A DNA stretch of 64,000 nucleotides from CAZIOH01 sp964540815 (GCA_964540815.1 CAZIOH010000029.1:4357-68356); one strand, 5' to 3'. Counted from the first letter of the stretch, positions 16,404-28,079 are shown. The notes: generated by a model not told the origin, from the sequence alone. Translations and numbers: made by a program.

Positions 16404-17189
16404 TCAGTCCCGGGGTCGGGGCGAGGGCAGGAGTTGCCATGCTCCAGCGGGCAGCTCGGGCGGGAGCGCATATGGACCGAAGCGTGTGCGGCAAAGGCCG
16501 AGGACGTGGCTGCCGAGCGCGGCGAAGATTCGCCGCACCTCGTGGTAGGCCCCGCCGACGATGGTGATCGATGCGAGGGCCCGGGTCTCCGGGGGGACCG
16601 CCAGGGCGGGGTGGATCTCGCCGGGCGCAAGGGTCACGAGCTCGGCGATCTCCGGGCGATGCCCGTCCTCGAGGACCAGATCCTGGCGAGGCCCAGGCGG
16701 GCCGAAGTCGCTGGTCAGGGCCGCCTGATAGGTGCGTGGGACCTTCCGCTTCGGGTGGGTCAGCCGCTGGATCAGCGCCCCGTCGGTGGTCCAGACGAGC
16801 AGACCCGTGGTGTCGAGATCGAGGCGCCCGGCCGGGCGGAGCTCGGCGAAGAGCGGCGCGTCGCGCAAGAGAGCGTGGGCGGTGGGGTGCCGCGCATCGC
16901 GCAGCGCCGTGACCACGCCCCGCGGCTTGTGCAGGAGCACGAGGGCCTGCTCGAAGAGGGGGGTCGCCTGGCCATCCACCGAGACCACCGCGGTCCCGTC
17001 GATGTCGTCGCCGCCGTCACCGCCGCCGCTGTCGCCGGGCAGGGGAATCGCCACCTTCCGGTCGCGGATCGGGCGGCCGGCGCGGTCGGTCACCCGGCCC
17101 GCGTCCACCAGGCGGGCCACCATGGTCCTGGAGATCCCGAGGTTGCGAGAGAGCAGTTCGTCGAGCCGCGCCGGCACGCCATGAAACAT
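16404..17189 (-). CDS. RsuA/RluB-family pseudouridine synthase
   Basis: Converts a uridine in ribosomal RNA to pseudouridine. An S4 RNA-binding domain (residues ~6-50, RLDELLSRNLGISRTMVARL) is followed by the catalytic domain, with LVLLHKPRGVVTA and the catalytic Asp124 in PAGRLDLDTTGLL. RKVPRTYQA and GGAYHEVRRIFAALG also fit the RsuA group. A Gly/Asp-rich insert (~residues 52-64) lies between the domains. The ATG at 17189 starts right before the S4 domain; the frame stays open upstream, but that part overlaps the divergent trmL. The target uridine (16S or 23S) cannot be decided. Confidence 0.9.
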   Translation of the reverse strand: MFHGVPARLDELLSRNLGISRTMVARLVDAGRVTDRAGRPIRDRKVAIPLPGDSGGGDGGDDIDGTAVVSVDGQATPLFEQALVLLHKPRGVVTALRDARHPTAHALLRDAPLFAELRPAGRLDLDTTGLLVWTTDGALIQRLTHPKRKVPRTYQAALTSDFGPPGPRQDLVLEDGHRPEIAELVTLAPGEIHPALAVPPETRALASITIVGGAYHEVRRIFAALGSHVLGLCRTRFGPYALPPELPAGAWQLLPSPRPRD

Positions 17190-17233
17190 ACTCTCCGCCG
17201 CGACGCTTGTCGCAACGCGCGCGAGGCACGCAC

Positions 17234-17749
17234 ATGGCTGGACTGCACGTCGCCCTCCTGGCACCCGAAATCCACTGGAACACCGGCAACGCCGGGCGCA
17301 CCTGCCTGGCGGTGGACGCCGATCTGCATCTGGTCCGACCGCTCGGCTTCTCGCTCGACGACCGACAGCTCCGCCGCGCCGGTCTCGACTACTGGCCGCG
17401 CGTCCGGGTGCACGTGTGGCACGACTGGGCGACCTTCGAGGCGGCCCTTCCCGGGCTCGGCACACCGTTCTTCTTCGCGCCCCGGGCCACCCGCGCGTAC
17501 ACCGAGGTCGCGTATCCGGAGTCGACCGTGCTCGTCTTCGGGTGCGAGAGCCAGGGTCTACCGGCCTTCATCCTCGAGGCGCACGCCGCGTCCACCGTCT
17601 CCATCCCCATGGCCGACCCCGCCCTGCGCTCCCTCAACCTGTCGACGTCGGTCGCCGTCGGGCTGTTCGAGGTCGAGCGCCAGCGCCGCTCCGCGCGGAT
17701 CGGCGCGACGCCACGGACCTGCCCCGAGGGGCCGTTCAGTTCTTCTTGA
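17234..17749 (+). CDS. trmL: tRNA (cytidine(34)-2'-O)-methyltransferase TrmL
   Basis: A SPOUT-class methyltransferase that 2'-O-methylates the wobble base of tRNA-Leu isoacceptors. The 171-aa product has the family start (LHVALLAPEIHWNTGNAGRT), VLVFGCESQGLP as the knotted SAM-binding segment, and IPMADPALRSLNLSTSVAV at the C-terminal knot. ATG 17234 is used rather than TTG 17207, since TrmL begins just before the first strand. Its last 14 bases overlap the 3' end of the convergent lipoprotein gene. Confidence 0.93.
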   Translation: MAGLHVALLAPEIHWNTGNAGRTCLAVDADLHLVRPLGFSLDDRQLRRAGLDYWPRVRVHVWHDWATFEAALPGLGTPFFFAPRATRAYTEVAYPESTVLVFGCESQGLPAFILEAHAASTVSIPMADPALRSLNLSTSVAVGLFEVERQRRSARIGATPRTCPEGPFSSS

Positions 17750-18998
17750 CCCGGTAGAAGCTCACGTCGTCGAACCAGACGTCGAGCCAGCCGACATCCC
17801 ACATGAGGCGCAGCATCGACGCCGCCGAGAGGATCGGGTGGGCGAACTTCTTGCCGAATCCCTGCTGCGACAGCTCGGTGAAGGGGACCAGGTACAGCTT
17901 CCAGTCGGTGGTCAGGTTGACCGGGAAGACCCAGTGATCTCCGCATGAATCCTCGATCGTGTAGGGGACGTGGTCCTTCCCCGGATCGAAGCACCATTGC
18001 GAGGCCATGCCGAGCGGACTCTGGTAGGCGGTGCAGGCGTGTCCATTGAAGATCGGGTCCGGGGCCTGAGCCGCCGCGTACAGGTCATCGCAGCGGGACT
18101 GCCCGCACTTCTGCGAGGTGAGCACCAGCTGATGCTTGTCCATCCACAGGGCATTCGCATCGTCGTCGAAGGTTGGTCTGGCCTCGGTGCTCGGATCCCA
18201 GCAGTACGAGACCCCCTGGTAGTCGGTGCAGGGCTTGTGATTCCCGCAGGCACACTCGATGTTGCGCTCGCAGTTGCGCGGCTTGTTCGGATTCGCCGTG
18301 GAGCTGAGGTAGCTGATGTCGTCGTCCGTATCGATATCGCCGAGACCGACCCGGATCGCCGCCTGCCCGTCCGGGCCGCGGCGCGCCCAGAGGCTGATGC
18401 CGTCCCACTGGCTGAGATCGAGCGTCTGGTACTGATACTCCGCCGAGGCCTTCGGGCAGTACGCTGGGAGCAAGGCATCCGGCGCCGATGGGCACATCTG
18501 GCCGAGGCCGTGGAGCTTCGAGAAGGAGATGCCCATCCCCCCTCCGAACCCGCGGAAGGGCCCCCCTGCGACATGCATCACGTAGCTGCCGGGATCCGAG
18601 GCCCCGCACCGCTTGGCCAGAGCCGCCGTCGGCTGCCATCCCGCCCGCTGGCTGTAGTCCGGCTGGGTGGCGTCGGCGTAGGAGTAGAGGTTGGCCGTGG
18701 TGGCGTCGGTGTAGATGTACATGTTGCTGGCGATGCCGCTCTCGAAATCCCACCCCGCGAGGGGAAGAAACTCGAGCCCCGCTTCCTGGGCGCGACAGTC
18801 GTCGAGGCTGAGAGGCTTCGGCCCGGGATCGGGCTCACACGTCCCGATGCAGGTCAATGGCAGAGGCGAGGCGGCGTCTGGGAAGGTGCTGGACGGGGAG
18901 TGACATCCCGCCCACCCCAGACCCACCAGCACCAGCACCAGCGACGGCCAGAGCGCCTTGGCCGAGGGTCTTGCCGACCTCAGGGGAATGAGCCACAT
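17736..18998 (-). CDS. Cys-rich lipoprotein, carbohydrate-module-like, unknown function
   Basis: A 420-aa protein with a type II signal: MWLIPLRSARPSAKALW, then LVLVLVGLGWAGC, a good lipobox with the acylated Cys near residue 33. The mature part is Trp/Tyr/Asp-rich and beta-like: LAGWDFESGIASNMY near its start, LSQWDGISLWARRGPDG in the middle, and LDVWFDDVSFYRV at the end. That pattern resembles jelly-roll carbohydrate-binding modules. A Cys-rich insertion (CERNIECACGNHKPC and others) may be held by disulfides. It is probably on the outer membrane or cell surface. The longer open frame to 19154 lacks a signal peptide at its start. It ends alike with the next lipoprotein (FDDV.F motif), so the two may be related in function. 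Confidence 0.78.
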   Translation of the reverse strand: MWLIPLRSARPSAKALWPSLVLVLVGLGWAGCHSPSSTFPDAASPLPLTCIGTCEPDPGPKPLSLDDCRAQEAGLEFLPLAGWDFESGIASNMYIYTDATTANLYSYADATQPDYSQRAGWQPTAALAKRCGASDPGSYVMHVAGGPFRGFGGGMGISFSKLHGLGQMCPSAPDALLPAYCPKASAEYQYQTLDLSQWDGISLWARRGPDGQAAIRVGLGDIDTDDDISYLSSTANPNKPRNCERNIECACGNHKPCTDYQGVSYCWDPSTEARPTFDDDANALWMDKHQLVLTSQKCGQSRCDDLYAAAQAPDPIFNGHACTAYQSPLGMASQWCFDPGKDHVPYTIEDSCGDHWVFPVNLTTDWKLYLVPFTELSQQGFGKKFAHPILSAASMLRLMWDVGWLDVWFDDVSFYRVKKN

Positions 18999-19192
18999 CG
19001 AGGAAGGCGCGACACTGCCACCCACGCTCCCCGAGATCAAGACGGAAGCCCGTGAGGGTCGGCCAAGGTGGTGTGGGACCGATCTTGCTCCGCCGCAGTG
19101 CCCGCTGGTAGAACGAGGAGCGCTCGGGCGGTCTGTCATGTCTCGCCACGCCAACCCCGTCTCCCCTTCCTCTCTCCAAAGGACTCTCCTCG

Positions 19193-20017
19193 ATGAAGCC
19201 TACGCAGCCACCACGGCGTCTCACAGGACTCACGACCACGATGCTGGCGGTGGCCACGGTCGCCGCATGCGGGGGCTCGAGCGGCGGCTCACGGACAGGC
19301 ACCGGGGGGACCACGAGCGGCGCGGGCGGCCTTTCTGGCTCCGGCGGGGTTTCCGGTAGCGCGGGCTCTGGCGTCGGGACCGGCGGCGCCGCCTCGGGCA
19401 GCGGGGGGGCCGCCCCGCTCGCGTGTCAGACGCCGACCGCAGCGCCCGCCACCCTGACCGATTTCTCCGACTGGAATCCAATCTCCGGCAAGTGGGGCTC
19501 CGCCAACTCCATCCTCGGTGGGCTCTTCAACTACGCGAGCACCATGTCGACCCTCCAGGTGAGCGTGGTGGACAAGCCGACGGCGGCCGGGGACAAGGCG
19601 TTGCACTTCGTCGGGAACGTCGTTCCGGCCATGACGGGCGGGGGCTACGCCGGCGGCGGCCTGTCCTTCGACATCTGCGCGACCGCCGCGGCCTACACGG
19701 GGATCTCCTTCAGTGTCACCGGGAGCACCGGCGGCTGCGCGCTCGAGCTCCAACTGCAGACCTACTCGACCAAGCCGATCGCCAACAACGGGGGATGCCA
19801 GAGCGGTTGTTCCTCGGCCAGCAAGGGCAACCTCACCGTGCCTGGAACGGTCACCGTGAGCTTCAGCGATCTCACAGGCGCGGCGCCCACCGCCTTCAGC
19901 TCGACGGAGCTGGTTGGCATTCAATGGCAGCTGACCATCCCGGAGGGAGCCCCCGGCGCCCCCCAGATGCCCTGCCCGGTCGACCTCTACTTCGACGACG
20001 TCACGTTCGTCAAATAG
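19193..20017 (+). CDS. Lipoprotein with Gly/Ser-rich linker and jelly-roll-like domain
   Basis: A 274-aa protein. Residues 1-26 are a lipoprotein signal (LTTTMLAVATVAAC, lipobox VAAC). Then ~50 residues of Gly/Ser/Thr repeats form a flexible stalk, and residues ~80-274 form a beta-rich domain with TLTDFSDWNPISGKWG and VDLYFDDVTFVK at the C-terminus, as in carbohydrate-binding jelly rolls. Six cysteines in the domain suggest disulfides. It is transcribed divergently from the previous lipoprotein and convergently with the GH3 gene, and fits a polysaccharide-handling group. Its ligand is unknown. Confidence 0.78.
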   Translation: MKPTQPPRRLTGLTTTMLAVATVAACGGSSGGSRTGTGGTTSGAGGLSGSGGVSGSAGSGVGTGGAASGSGGAAPLACQTPTAAPATLTDFSDWNPISGKWGSANSILGGLFNYASTMSTLQVSVVDKPTAAGDKALHFVGNVVPAMTGGGYAGGGLSFDICATAAAYTGISFSVTGSTGGCALELQLQTYSTKPIANNGGCQSGCSSASKGNLTVPGTVTVSFSDLTGAAPTAFSSTELVGIQWQLTIPEGAPGAPQMPCPVDLYFDDVTFVK

Positions 20018-20066
20018 CCCCGAGAAATAGCCCCGAGGCTGGTGCCGCGCTCGGCCGGCGGGGTCG

Positions 20067-22295
20067 TCAGTACGGCAGCGGACGCCGGGCGCCGGTCAGC
20101 TCGAGCTCGGCGACGAGGGGAGCAGTTCCCGTGAGGGCGCGGCTGCGGGCATCGGGCTGGCTGCCGCCGACCGTCAGGCGCAGGCGGCCGGGCTCGAGCA
20201 CGCGCGTGCCGGTCTCGTCGATGAGCGAGAGATCGCGGGCCGTCAGGGCGAACGTCACCTGGCGCGACTCGCCGGGGGCGAGCGCCACCCGGGCGAAGCC
20301 GCGCAGGCTGTGGTGGGGCACGGCGCCGCGCGCGTCGAGGTGCTTGACGTAGAGCTGGACCACCTCGTCGCCCGAGCGCGCTCCGGTGTTCGTCACGTTC
20401 GCGTGCACCTCTGCCAGCACCGGCCACCTTCCCCCCGGGGTCGCGGGCACGCCGGCCGCCGCCCCCTCGGTCGTGTCGGTGGGGCCCGTGGCCTCGACCC
20501 TGAGCCCCCCATACGTGAACTGCGTGTACGAGAGGCCGTACCCGAACGGGAACAGCGGCTCGCGCTCGAGGTAGCGATAGGTCCGTCCCTGCATCCGGTA
20601 GTCGGTGATGTCGGGCAGATCGTGGGTGCTGCCCGGAAACGTCACCGGCAGGCGGCCCGCCGGGTTGTAGTCGCCGAAGAGCACATCCGCGATCGCCCGT
20701 CCGGCTTCCTGGCCCGGGTACCAGGCCTGCACGATGGCGTCCACGTGTTCGGCCGCCCAGCGCAGATCGAGCGCGCTGCCCGCCACCACCACCAGCACCG
20801 TGGGCTTGCCGAGGGCCACCACCTCCTCCATCAGCCGCTGCTGCAGCCCGGTCAGCTCGAGTCCGAGCTTGTCCCCCGACGCCTCGCTGTTTCCAGCGTC
20901 GCCCTGCTCGCCCTCGATGTCCGCCGAGAGCCCGAGCACCAGCACCAACGCCTCGGCGCGCATGGCCACGCTCACCGCCTCGGACAGGTTACCGTGCGCT
21001 CCGAGGCCCCCGTCCTTGAGGCCCTGCAGCTTGCACCCGGGCGTGTACCAGACCTTGGTGCCGGCCGAGACCGCCGCGCGGATGCCGTCGAGCGGGGTGA
21101 CGGTGGCCGACGGGGTGCCGAAATAGTTGCCGAGCAGCACCTCGGGGTGGTGGGCGTTGGGCCCGATCACCGCCAGGCTGCCGAGCGTCTTCGACAGTGG
21201 CAACGTGCGATTGGCATTCTTGAGCAGGACCAGGGACTCGCGGGCGGCCGTGTGCGCCAGCGCGCGGTGGGCGGCGCAGTCGTTCACCTCGTAGGGGATC
21301 GCCGTGTAGGCCACCCGCTCCGGGGGATCGAACATGCCGAGCCGCAGGCGCGCCCGGAAGAGCCGCGCCAGGCACAGATCGAGCTCCGCCTCCGACACCA
21401 GGCCGGCCCGCACCGCCGCCGGCAGGTGCTCGTAGGTACACCCGCAGTTCAGATCGCAGCCCGCCTTGACCGCCACCGCCGCCGACTCCTCCCAGGTGCG
21501 GGTCACGAGGTGCCCTTCGTGGAAGTCCTTGATGGCCCAGCAGTCGCTCACCACGTAGCCGTCGAACCCCCACTCGTCGCGCAGGATCTTCTGCAGCAGG
21601 GTCGGGCTGCCGCAGCACGGCTCGCCGTTGGTGCGGTTGTAGGCCGCCATGATGCTCTCGGCGCGCGCCTCGGTCACGCACTCGAAGAAGGCCGGCAGGT
21701 AGGTCTCGCGCAGGTCCTTCTGGCTGACCCGCGCGTCGAAGCTGTGGCGCAGGGCCTCCGGGCCGCTGTGGACCGCGTAGTGCTTGGGGGTCGCCACCAG
21801 CTTGAGGTACCGCGGATCCTCGCCCTGAAGCCCCTTGCACAGGGCCACCGCCAGGCGGCCGGTCAGGTAGGGGCACTCGCCGTAGGTCTCGTGCCCGCGC
21901 CCCCAGCGCGGATCCCGGAAGATGTTGATGTTGGGGGTCCAGAACGTCAGGCCCTTGTACATGCCGCGATCGCCCCGACGCACGGACTCGTGGTGCTTGG
22001 CCCGCGCCTCGTCGGAGACGGCGACGGCGATCTCGTACATGCGGTCGGCGTTCCACATCGCCGCGAGGCCGATCGCCTGCGGGAACACCGTGGCGATGCC
22101 GGCCCTCGCGACCCCGTGCAGGCACTCGTTCCACCAGGTGTAGGCCGGGACGCCGAGCCGCGGGATGGCCGGGGCCTCGTGCAGCATCTGGGCCGCCTTC
22201 TCCTCCAGGGTCAACCGCCCGATCAGATCGGCCACCCGCGCGTCGACGGGCAGTTCGGGATTCCACAAGGGCAGGGCTCGCCACGCCGGTTCCAC
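20067..22295 (-). CDS. Glycoside hydrolase family 3 (beta-xylosidase/beta-glucosidase)
   Basis: Removes terminal beta-linked sugars. The 742-aa chain has the GH3 (alpha/beta)8 domain (~10-330) with TWWNECLHGVARAG, NINIFRDPRWGRGHETYGE and KHYAVHSGPEA, and the nucleophile Asp251 in YVVSDCWAI. The alpha/beta sandwich domain (~360-570) follows, and then an Fn3-like domain (~620-735). The wording resembles the beta-xylosidase/arabinosidase branch. No signal peptide is seen, so it may be cytoplasmic. The start is GTG 22295, with GGAGGGAG 5 bases ahead. GTG 22316 would overlap the stop of the HAD gene (GTGA) but lacks a Shine-Dalgarno. It is co-transcribed with the upstream phosphatase gene. Confidence 0.93.
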   Translation of the reverse strand: MEPAWRALPLWNPELPVDARVADLIGRLTLEEKAAQMLHEAPAIPRLGVPAYTWWNECLHGVARAGIATVFPQAIGLAAMWNADRMYEIAVAVSDEARAKHHESVRRGDRGMYKGLTFWTPNINIFRDPRWGRGHETYGECPYLTGRLAVALCKGLQGEDPRYLKLVATPKHYAVHSGPEALRHSFDARVSQKDLRETYLPAFFECVTEARAESIMAAYNRTNGEPCCGSPTLLQKILRDEWGFDGYVVSDCWAIKDFHEGHLVTRTWEESAAVAVKAGCDLNCGCTYEHLPAAVRAGLVSEAELDLCLARLFRARLRLGMFDPPERVAYTAIPYEVNDCAAHRALAHTAARESLVLLKNANRTLPLSKTLGSLAVIGPNAHHPEVLLGNYFGTPSATVTPLDGIRAAVSAGTKVWYTPGCKLQGLKDGGLGAHGNLSEAVSVAMRAEALVLVLGLSADIEGEQGDAGNSEASGDKLGLELTGLQQRLMEEVVALGKPTVLVVVAGSALDLRWAAEHVDAIVQAWYPGQEAGRAIADVLFGDYNPAGRLPVTFPGSTHDLPDITDYRMQGRTYRYLEREPLFPFGYGLSYTQFTYGGLRVEATGPTDTTEGAAAGVPATPGGRWPVLAEVHANVTNTGARSGDEVVQLYVKHLDARGAVPHHSLRGFARVALAPGESRQVTFALTARDLSLIDETGTRVLEPGRLRLTVGGSQPDARSRALTGTAPLVAELELTGARRPLPY

Positions 22296-22312
22296 CGGTG
22301 CTCCCTCCACGA

Positions 22313-22957
22313 TCACCGGCGTTCCGACGGGCTGCCGCCGAGCGCGGCTCCGGACGGCACATGGGCGTAGAGGGGCCGCACGTCGATGCCGAGCATGCCC
22401 GCCCGCCGCGCCGCCTCGAGCCCGAGATCCGTGTCCTCGTAGACCACGCACGACGCCGGGTCCACCCCCAGCCGGCGCGCGGCCTCGAGGAAGACATCGG
22501 GCTCGGGCTTGTGCCGCACGGTGTCCTCGGCGGTGACGATCACCGGAAACCAGTCGAGGAGGCCAATCTGGCGCAGCGTGCGCTCGACCATCGCGCGGGT
22601 CCCTCCCGAGCCCACGGCGACCGGGCCCAGCGCTCGCCGCTGGCGCGCGATCTCCACGACCGGCGCGATCGGCGCGACCTCCTCGAACCGGCTCAGGAAG
22701 GCCTTCTCCTTTGCCAGGCTCACCACCAGCGGGTCGAGGTCGAGGCCCTGCTCGGCGATGAGCATGCTCGCGATCCGCAGGGTCGGGATGCCTCCCAGGG
22801 AATAGAATCTCCGCTCCGGGAACTGCAAGCCGAACGCGCCGGCGATCTCCTCCCAGGCCCGATAGTGGACGGGCATGGAATTGGCGAGCGTGCCGTCGAG
22901 GTCGAAGATGGCGGCGGCTCCCGGGAAGTGGCCGTGGGCGTCGTTCACGTCCGCCAA
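22313..22957 (-). CDS. HAD-superfamily phosphatase/mutase, beta-phosphoglucomutase-like
   Basis: A 214-aa HAD subclass IA enzyme. Motif I is IFDLDGTLANSM (residues 17-28, two Asp), motif II is GPVAVGSGGT, motif III is the Lys in RHKPEPDVF, and motif IV is VYEDTDLGLEAA. The small cap domain, and the Asp-Gly-Thr-x-Ala-Asn-Ser wording, match beta-phosphoglucomutase and related sugar phosphatases. It may turn beta-glucose-1-phosphate or another sugar phosphate into a usable form. It lies directly before the GH3 glycosidase gene, so a joint role in sugar use is likely. Confidence 0.85.
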   Translation of the reverse strand: MADVNDAHGHFPGAAAIFDLDGTLANSMPVHYRAWEEIAGAFGLQFPERRFYSLGGIPTLRIASMLIAEQGLDLDPLVVSLAKEKAFLSRFEEVAPIAPVVEIARQRRALGPVAVGSGGTRAMVERTLRQIGLLDWFPVIVTAEDTVRHKPEPDVFLEAARRLGVDPASCVVYEDTDLGLEAARRAGMLGIDVRPLYAHVPSGAALGGSPSERR

Positions 22958-23108
22958 TCTCGCAAGCCGAGCCGCCCACCGTCAAGCCAGCGCCCCCCGG
23001 GCCGACCTCGACACGACGCCACGGTGGCTCGGCGTGGTCCGCGACCGTCGAGTGGCCTCGGGATCGGGGTCGCCAGGCTGCGACTTTCTTCCTACACTCC
23101 GAGGACCC

Positions 23109-24818
<1,710 letters not shown>

Positions 24819-25263
24819 GGCCCGCCGGAGGGGGGTCGTGCTGGCTTCCTTCTTCGCGGCGCTCTTGTTCCTCGTCGCCGGTCGGGCGACGGCGGACGAT
24901 GCCACCGACCAGGCCCGGAAGCACTACGAGACCGGGCTCGAGCTGTTTTACGCCCGCGAGCACGCGCAGGCCCTGGTCGAATTTCAGCGCGCGCACGAGA
25001 TAAAGCCCCGGCCGGCGACGCTGTTCATGATGGCCCAGTGCGAGTATCTCGTGGGTGCGCTGCCCGTCGCGCGCGAGCACTACGAGTCGTACCTGCGCGA
25101 GAGCCCGAGCGGCGAGTTCGTCGAGGTGGCCAAGGATCGCATCGAGAGCATCAACCGTCGCCCCGCGATCCTGGTCATCAACTGCGTCCCGGACAGCGTG
25201 GACGTCCTCGTGACCGAGGTGCGCACCGCTTCGTCGGCAGGCACCCCCGGCCCGACCTCTCTG

Positions 25264-25375
25264 CCTTTGCCGCCGCCGCCCTTGCCGTCGCCGTCGCCAT
25301 CGGTGTCGCCTCCGCCGCTATCATCGCCGCCGCCTCCTCCTCCGTCGCCATCTCTGCCGTCCGCCACGCTTGCGC
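25264..25375 (+). repeat. CCG/TCG-type trinucleotide tract coding a Pro/Ser linker
   Basis: A purine-poor run of CCG, CCT, TCG and TCC codons encodes the Pro/Ser linker of the PEGA protein (PPPPLPSPSPSVSPPPLSS). Tracts like this change length easily by slippage, so linker length may differ between strains. Confidence 0.6.
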
Positions 25376-26778
25376 CTTCCACCCCCGCCTCGATCCAAGG
25401 CCAGGCTCCCAACAACTTCTCGGTCCCGCGCGGGCGCTGGATCGTCCGGGTGTCGAAGCCCAACTACACGCCCCAGGTGGTCACGCTCGATCTCGAGGTC
25501 GCGGAGACCCGCCCGCTCTTCTTCAAGCTCGACCCCATTCCAGGGCGCCTCGAGATCGAGACCATCCCCCGCACCGCTACGCTCTACGTCAACGGCAACC
25601 GGGCGCGCAATCCCTATCGCCAGGACGTCCCGCCGGGACACTACGAGATCTTCGCTGAAGCCACCGACTACGAGAACCGCACCGACGAGGTCTTCCTCGG
25701 TCCAGGCGAGCGCCGCCTGCTCACCGGCTCGCATGCCTTCCAGCTCCGCTACGTCCAGCGCTCGGGCCGCCCGGAGCTGGTCGCCGCATCGGCCCTGATG
25801 GGCGCCTTCGTGGGCGCGGGCGCCGTCGCCGCCAGCCTCAACAAGTCCGTGGCGCAGGCCAACGTCTCGTCCGTCAGCTTGACCATCGGCGGCACGCTCG
25901 CCGGTCTCATCGCCGGGGGGCTGGTGGCGAACGACTCCGTTCCGGCCTACATCCCGGACAACCGCGCGCTCTTCGTGATCGGAGCCATGTGGATAGGCGG
26001 CGCCGAAGGTGCGCTCTTCGGGATCATCGCGCGAGAGTTCCAGGCGGCGAACGGGCCCACGCAGGCCGCCGAGGGGTATCCGGATCTGCCGCGGTACCGG
26101 CAACCGCCTGATCTCTCCCGCGCCGCCTTCGTGGGGAGCGTGCCTGGCCTCGCGCTCGGGATCACCGCCGGGGCGATGCTCAGCCACCGCGCGCCGACCT
26201 ACGGGCGGGTGGCGCTGATCCAGAGCGCGGCGGCGGGCGGCGCGCTGCTCGGAGCCCTGAGCGCGGTGGCGCTGCAGTGGAGCCCGTTTGGCTTCGAGCG
26301 CGTGGTGATCCCGGCCCCCGATGCCCCTGCCGGGTCGACCCCCCACCTCGACGACGTGATGGATCTGGCGATCCCGTCGGCGCTCGGTCTCACGGTGGGC
26401 CTCGGCGCGGGGCTGCTCGGCGCGTACCTCCCCGATCAGTCGCGCTACGGGCCGACCTGGCAGCGGGTCGGGCTCATCGATCTGGCGGCGGCGGCGGGCG
26501 CCATCGCGTTCGGGATCGGCGGGTGCGTCTCCGAGAACGCGTGCGTCGGGGCGCTCAACGCCGAGTCGGCCTCGCGGGCGCACGCCGCGACCTGGGCCCT
26601 CGTCGGCGGCGCTGCGGGGCTCGCGGGGGGGGTCCTGCTCACCCGCAACGTGGACCGCAGCGTGCCAGCCCCGAAGGGAAGCCCGAGCTTCCCGGTGTTG
26701 ACCTTGCTGCCCACCCGTACCCCGGATGGTCGGATCGAGACGCTCCTCGGCGCGATCGGAACCTACTGAGGACTGAGA

Positions 26779-27117
26779 TCAGGTCAGAAAGAAGCGGTTG
26801 AGCGCCCAGACGTCGCGGGCCCGCAGCCCTTGAAAACGCACACCGATTCCCACCTGCCCCGAGCTCGAACCGAGGCTCGAGCCCGCCGGGACGATCCAGC
26901 GAACGTCACCCGTGACCTCGATGGGCTCGGGCTGGGTCGGGACCTTGAATCGCAGCGCCACCGCGGCGCCAATCGGCAGGGTGCGCACGCACTCCACGAA
27001 CATCCCCCCGAGGGAGAGGTTCAGACTTCGACCCGTCTGGCTCTGTCCGTCGAAGCTCACGTCCACGTTGAGCTCGCGATCGTATCGCGGATCGATTCTT
27101 CGAAAGTGCTCTGCCAA
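26779..27117 (-). CDS. PilZ domain protein
   Basis: A 112-aa single-domain protein that probably binds cyclic di-GMP or is a PilZ-type adaptor. The Arg-rich start (FRRIDPRYDRELNVDVSF) and NLSLGGMFVE give the beta-strand motif (D/N)xSxxG. The switch is not the canonical RxxxR: here it reads RRIDPRYDR, so nucleotide binding cannot be assumed. Myxobacteria have many such short PilZ proteins. It is convergent with the PEGA gene (9-bp gap) and follows the kinase/DUF4384 pair on the same strand. Confidence 0.85.
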   Translation of the reverse strand: MAEHFRRIDPRYDRELNVDVSFDGQSQTGRSLNLSLGGMFVECVRTLPIGAAVALRFKVPTQPEPIEVTGDVRWIVPAGSSLGSSSGQVGIGVRFQGLRARDVWALNRFFLT

Positions 27118-27314
27118 TTGGTACCTCGTCTGGGCAACCCGGCGGTCGCCGCCCCTTCAAGAATAGCGCAAATTGCGGATACTCCCGCCGTGTCGCGACT
27201 GGGACCGCCAGGAGCATATAGGCGTTCGGGCACCTTCACCATCCTCCTTCTCCTCCTTCTCCTCCTTCCTCGGCGCAGTCCCCACAGTCGTCCGGCCTTG
27301 GCGGTCGGCCTTGG

Positions 27315-28079
27315 TCATCTTGGCGGTGTGGGCTTCTGGAAGAGCCGATGGAACTGTTCTCCGGCGATGGAGAGCCTCGGCATGCGGGAGAGGACACCGC
27401 CAGCTCTTGCCATCGCGCTCGTGACTGCCCGCTGGATCTCGTCGAGCTCGAGCGGGACGTCGCTGAGGAGCACGATCAGCCGCTCCTGGCCCCGGCCGGT
27501 CAGCTCGATGGCGTCGGGGAGATCCTGCAGCGACGAGGCGGGCGAAAGATCGAGGCTGGTCCCGAACTCGGGGTAGAGCGGGGCCACCCGCCCGCGCTCG
27601 TCGACCGATACCACGAAGTAGTAGGCGTGCCCACCCGGTTGGATGCCGATGCGCAGGCGTTCCCCAGTGGCCACCAGCTCCACGTGCGCGTCCGGGCCGG
27701 GGCCGGCTTCGGCCGCCAGCCGCTGGGGCCCTTCGAGCGGCAGCGGCGGTGCGATTCGCACCACGATCCCGGCACGACGTCGGGGTTCGCGGGCGCGCAG
27801 CACGGCCGCGGCCGCGTCGGCGCGGGCGCGGGCACGCGCCGTCTCGAACAGCGGTCTCGAGCCGACCACGAGCGCCGCGATGGTCGCCACCGCGCCGACA
27901 CCGATCACCGTGAGAAAGGACCGGGTTCCGGCCGGACGCCGAAGAAGACCTGGAGAGGAGCTTGCGGGTACCCGGGCCGCCGAGTCGTCCCGGGCCCCGA
28001 GCTCTTGCGTGCGCGGCACGGCAGGCGCGACGTCGGGTGGCACGGCGGGCGGCATCTCGCTGGCTTCCAGGGATTTCAA
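27315..28079 (-). CDS. Single-pass membrane protein with DUF4384-like domain
   Basis: A 254-aa protein. An N-terminal cytoplasmic part (~1-50) leads to one membrane helix (FLTVIGVGAVATIAALVVGS, ~55-74). The outer part has a domain resembling DUF4384: RLRIGIQPGGHAYYFVVSVD, then GRVAPLYPEFG. This fold often follows Ser/Thr kinases or sits in caspase-like systems as an envelope sensor. Its ATG lies 8 bp after the stop of the upstream kinase gene, so it is probably that kinase's partner. No lipobox is present. Confidence 0.75.
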   Translation of the reverse strand: MKSLEASEMPPAVPPDVAPAVPRTQELGARDDSAARVPASSSPGLLRRPAGTRSFLTVIGVGAVATIAALVVGSRPLFETARARARADAAAAVLRAREPRRRAGIVVRIAPPLPLEGPQRLAAEAGPGPDAHVELVATGERLRIGIQPGGHAYYFVVSVDERGRVAPLYPEFGTSLDLSPASSLQDLPDAIELTGRGQERLIVLLSDVPLELDEIQRAVTSAMARAGGVLSRMPRLSIAGEQFHRLFQKPTPPR

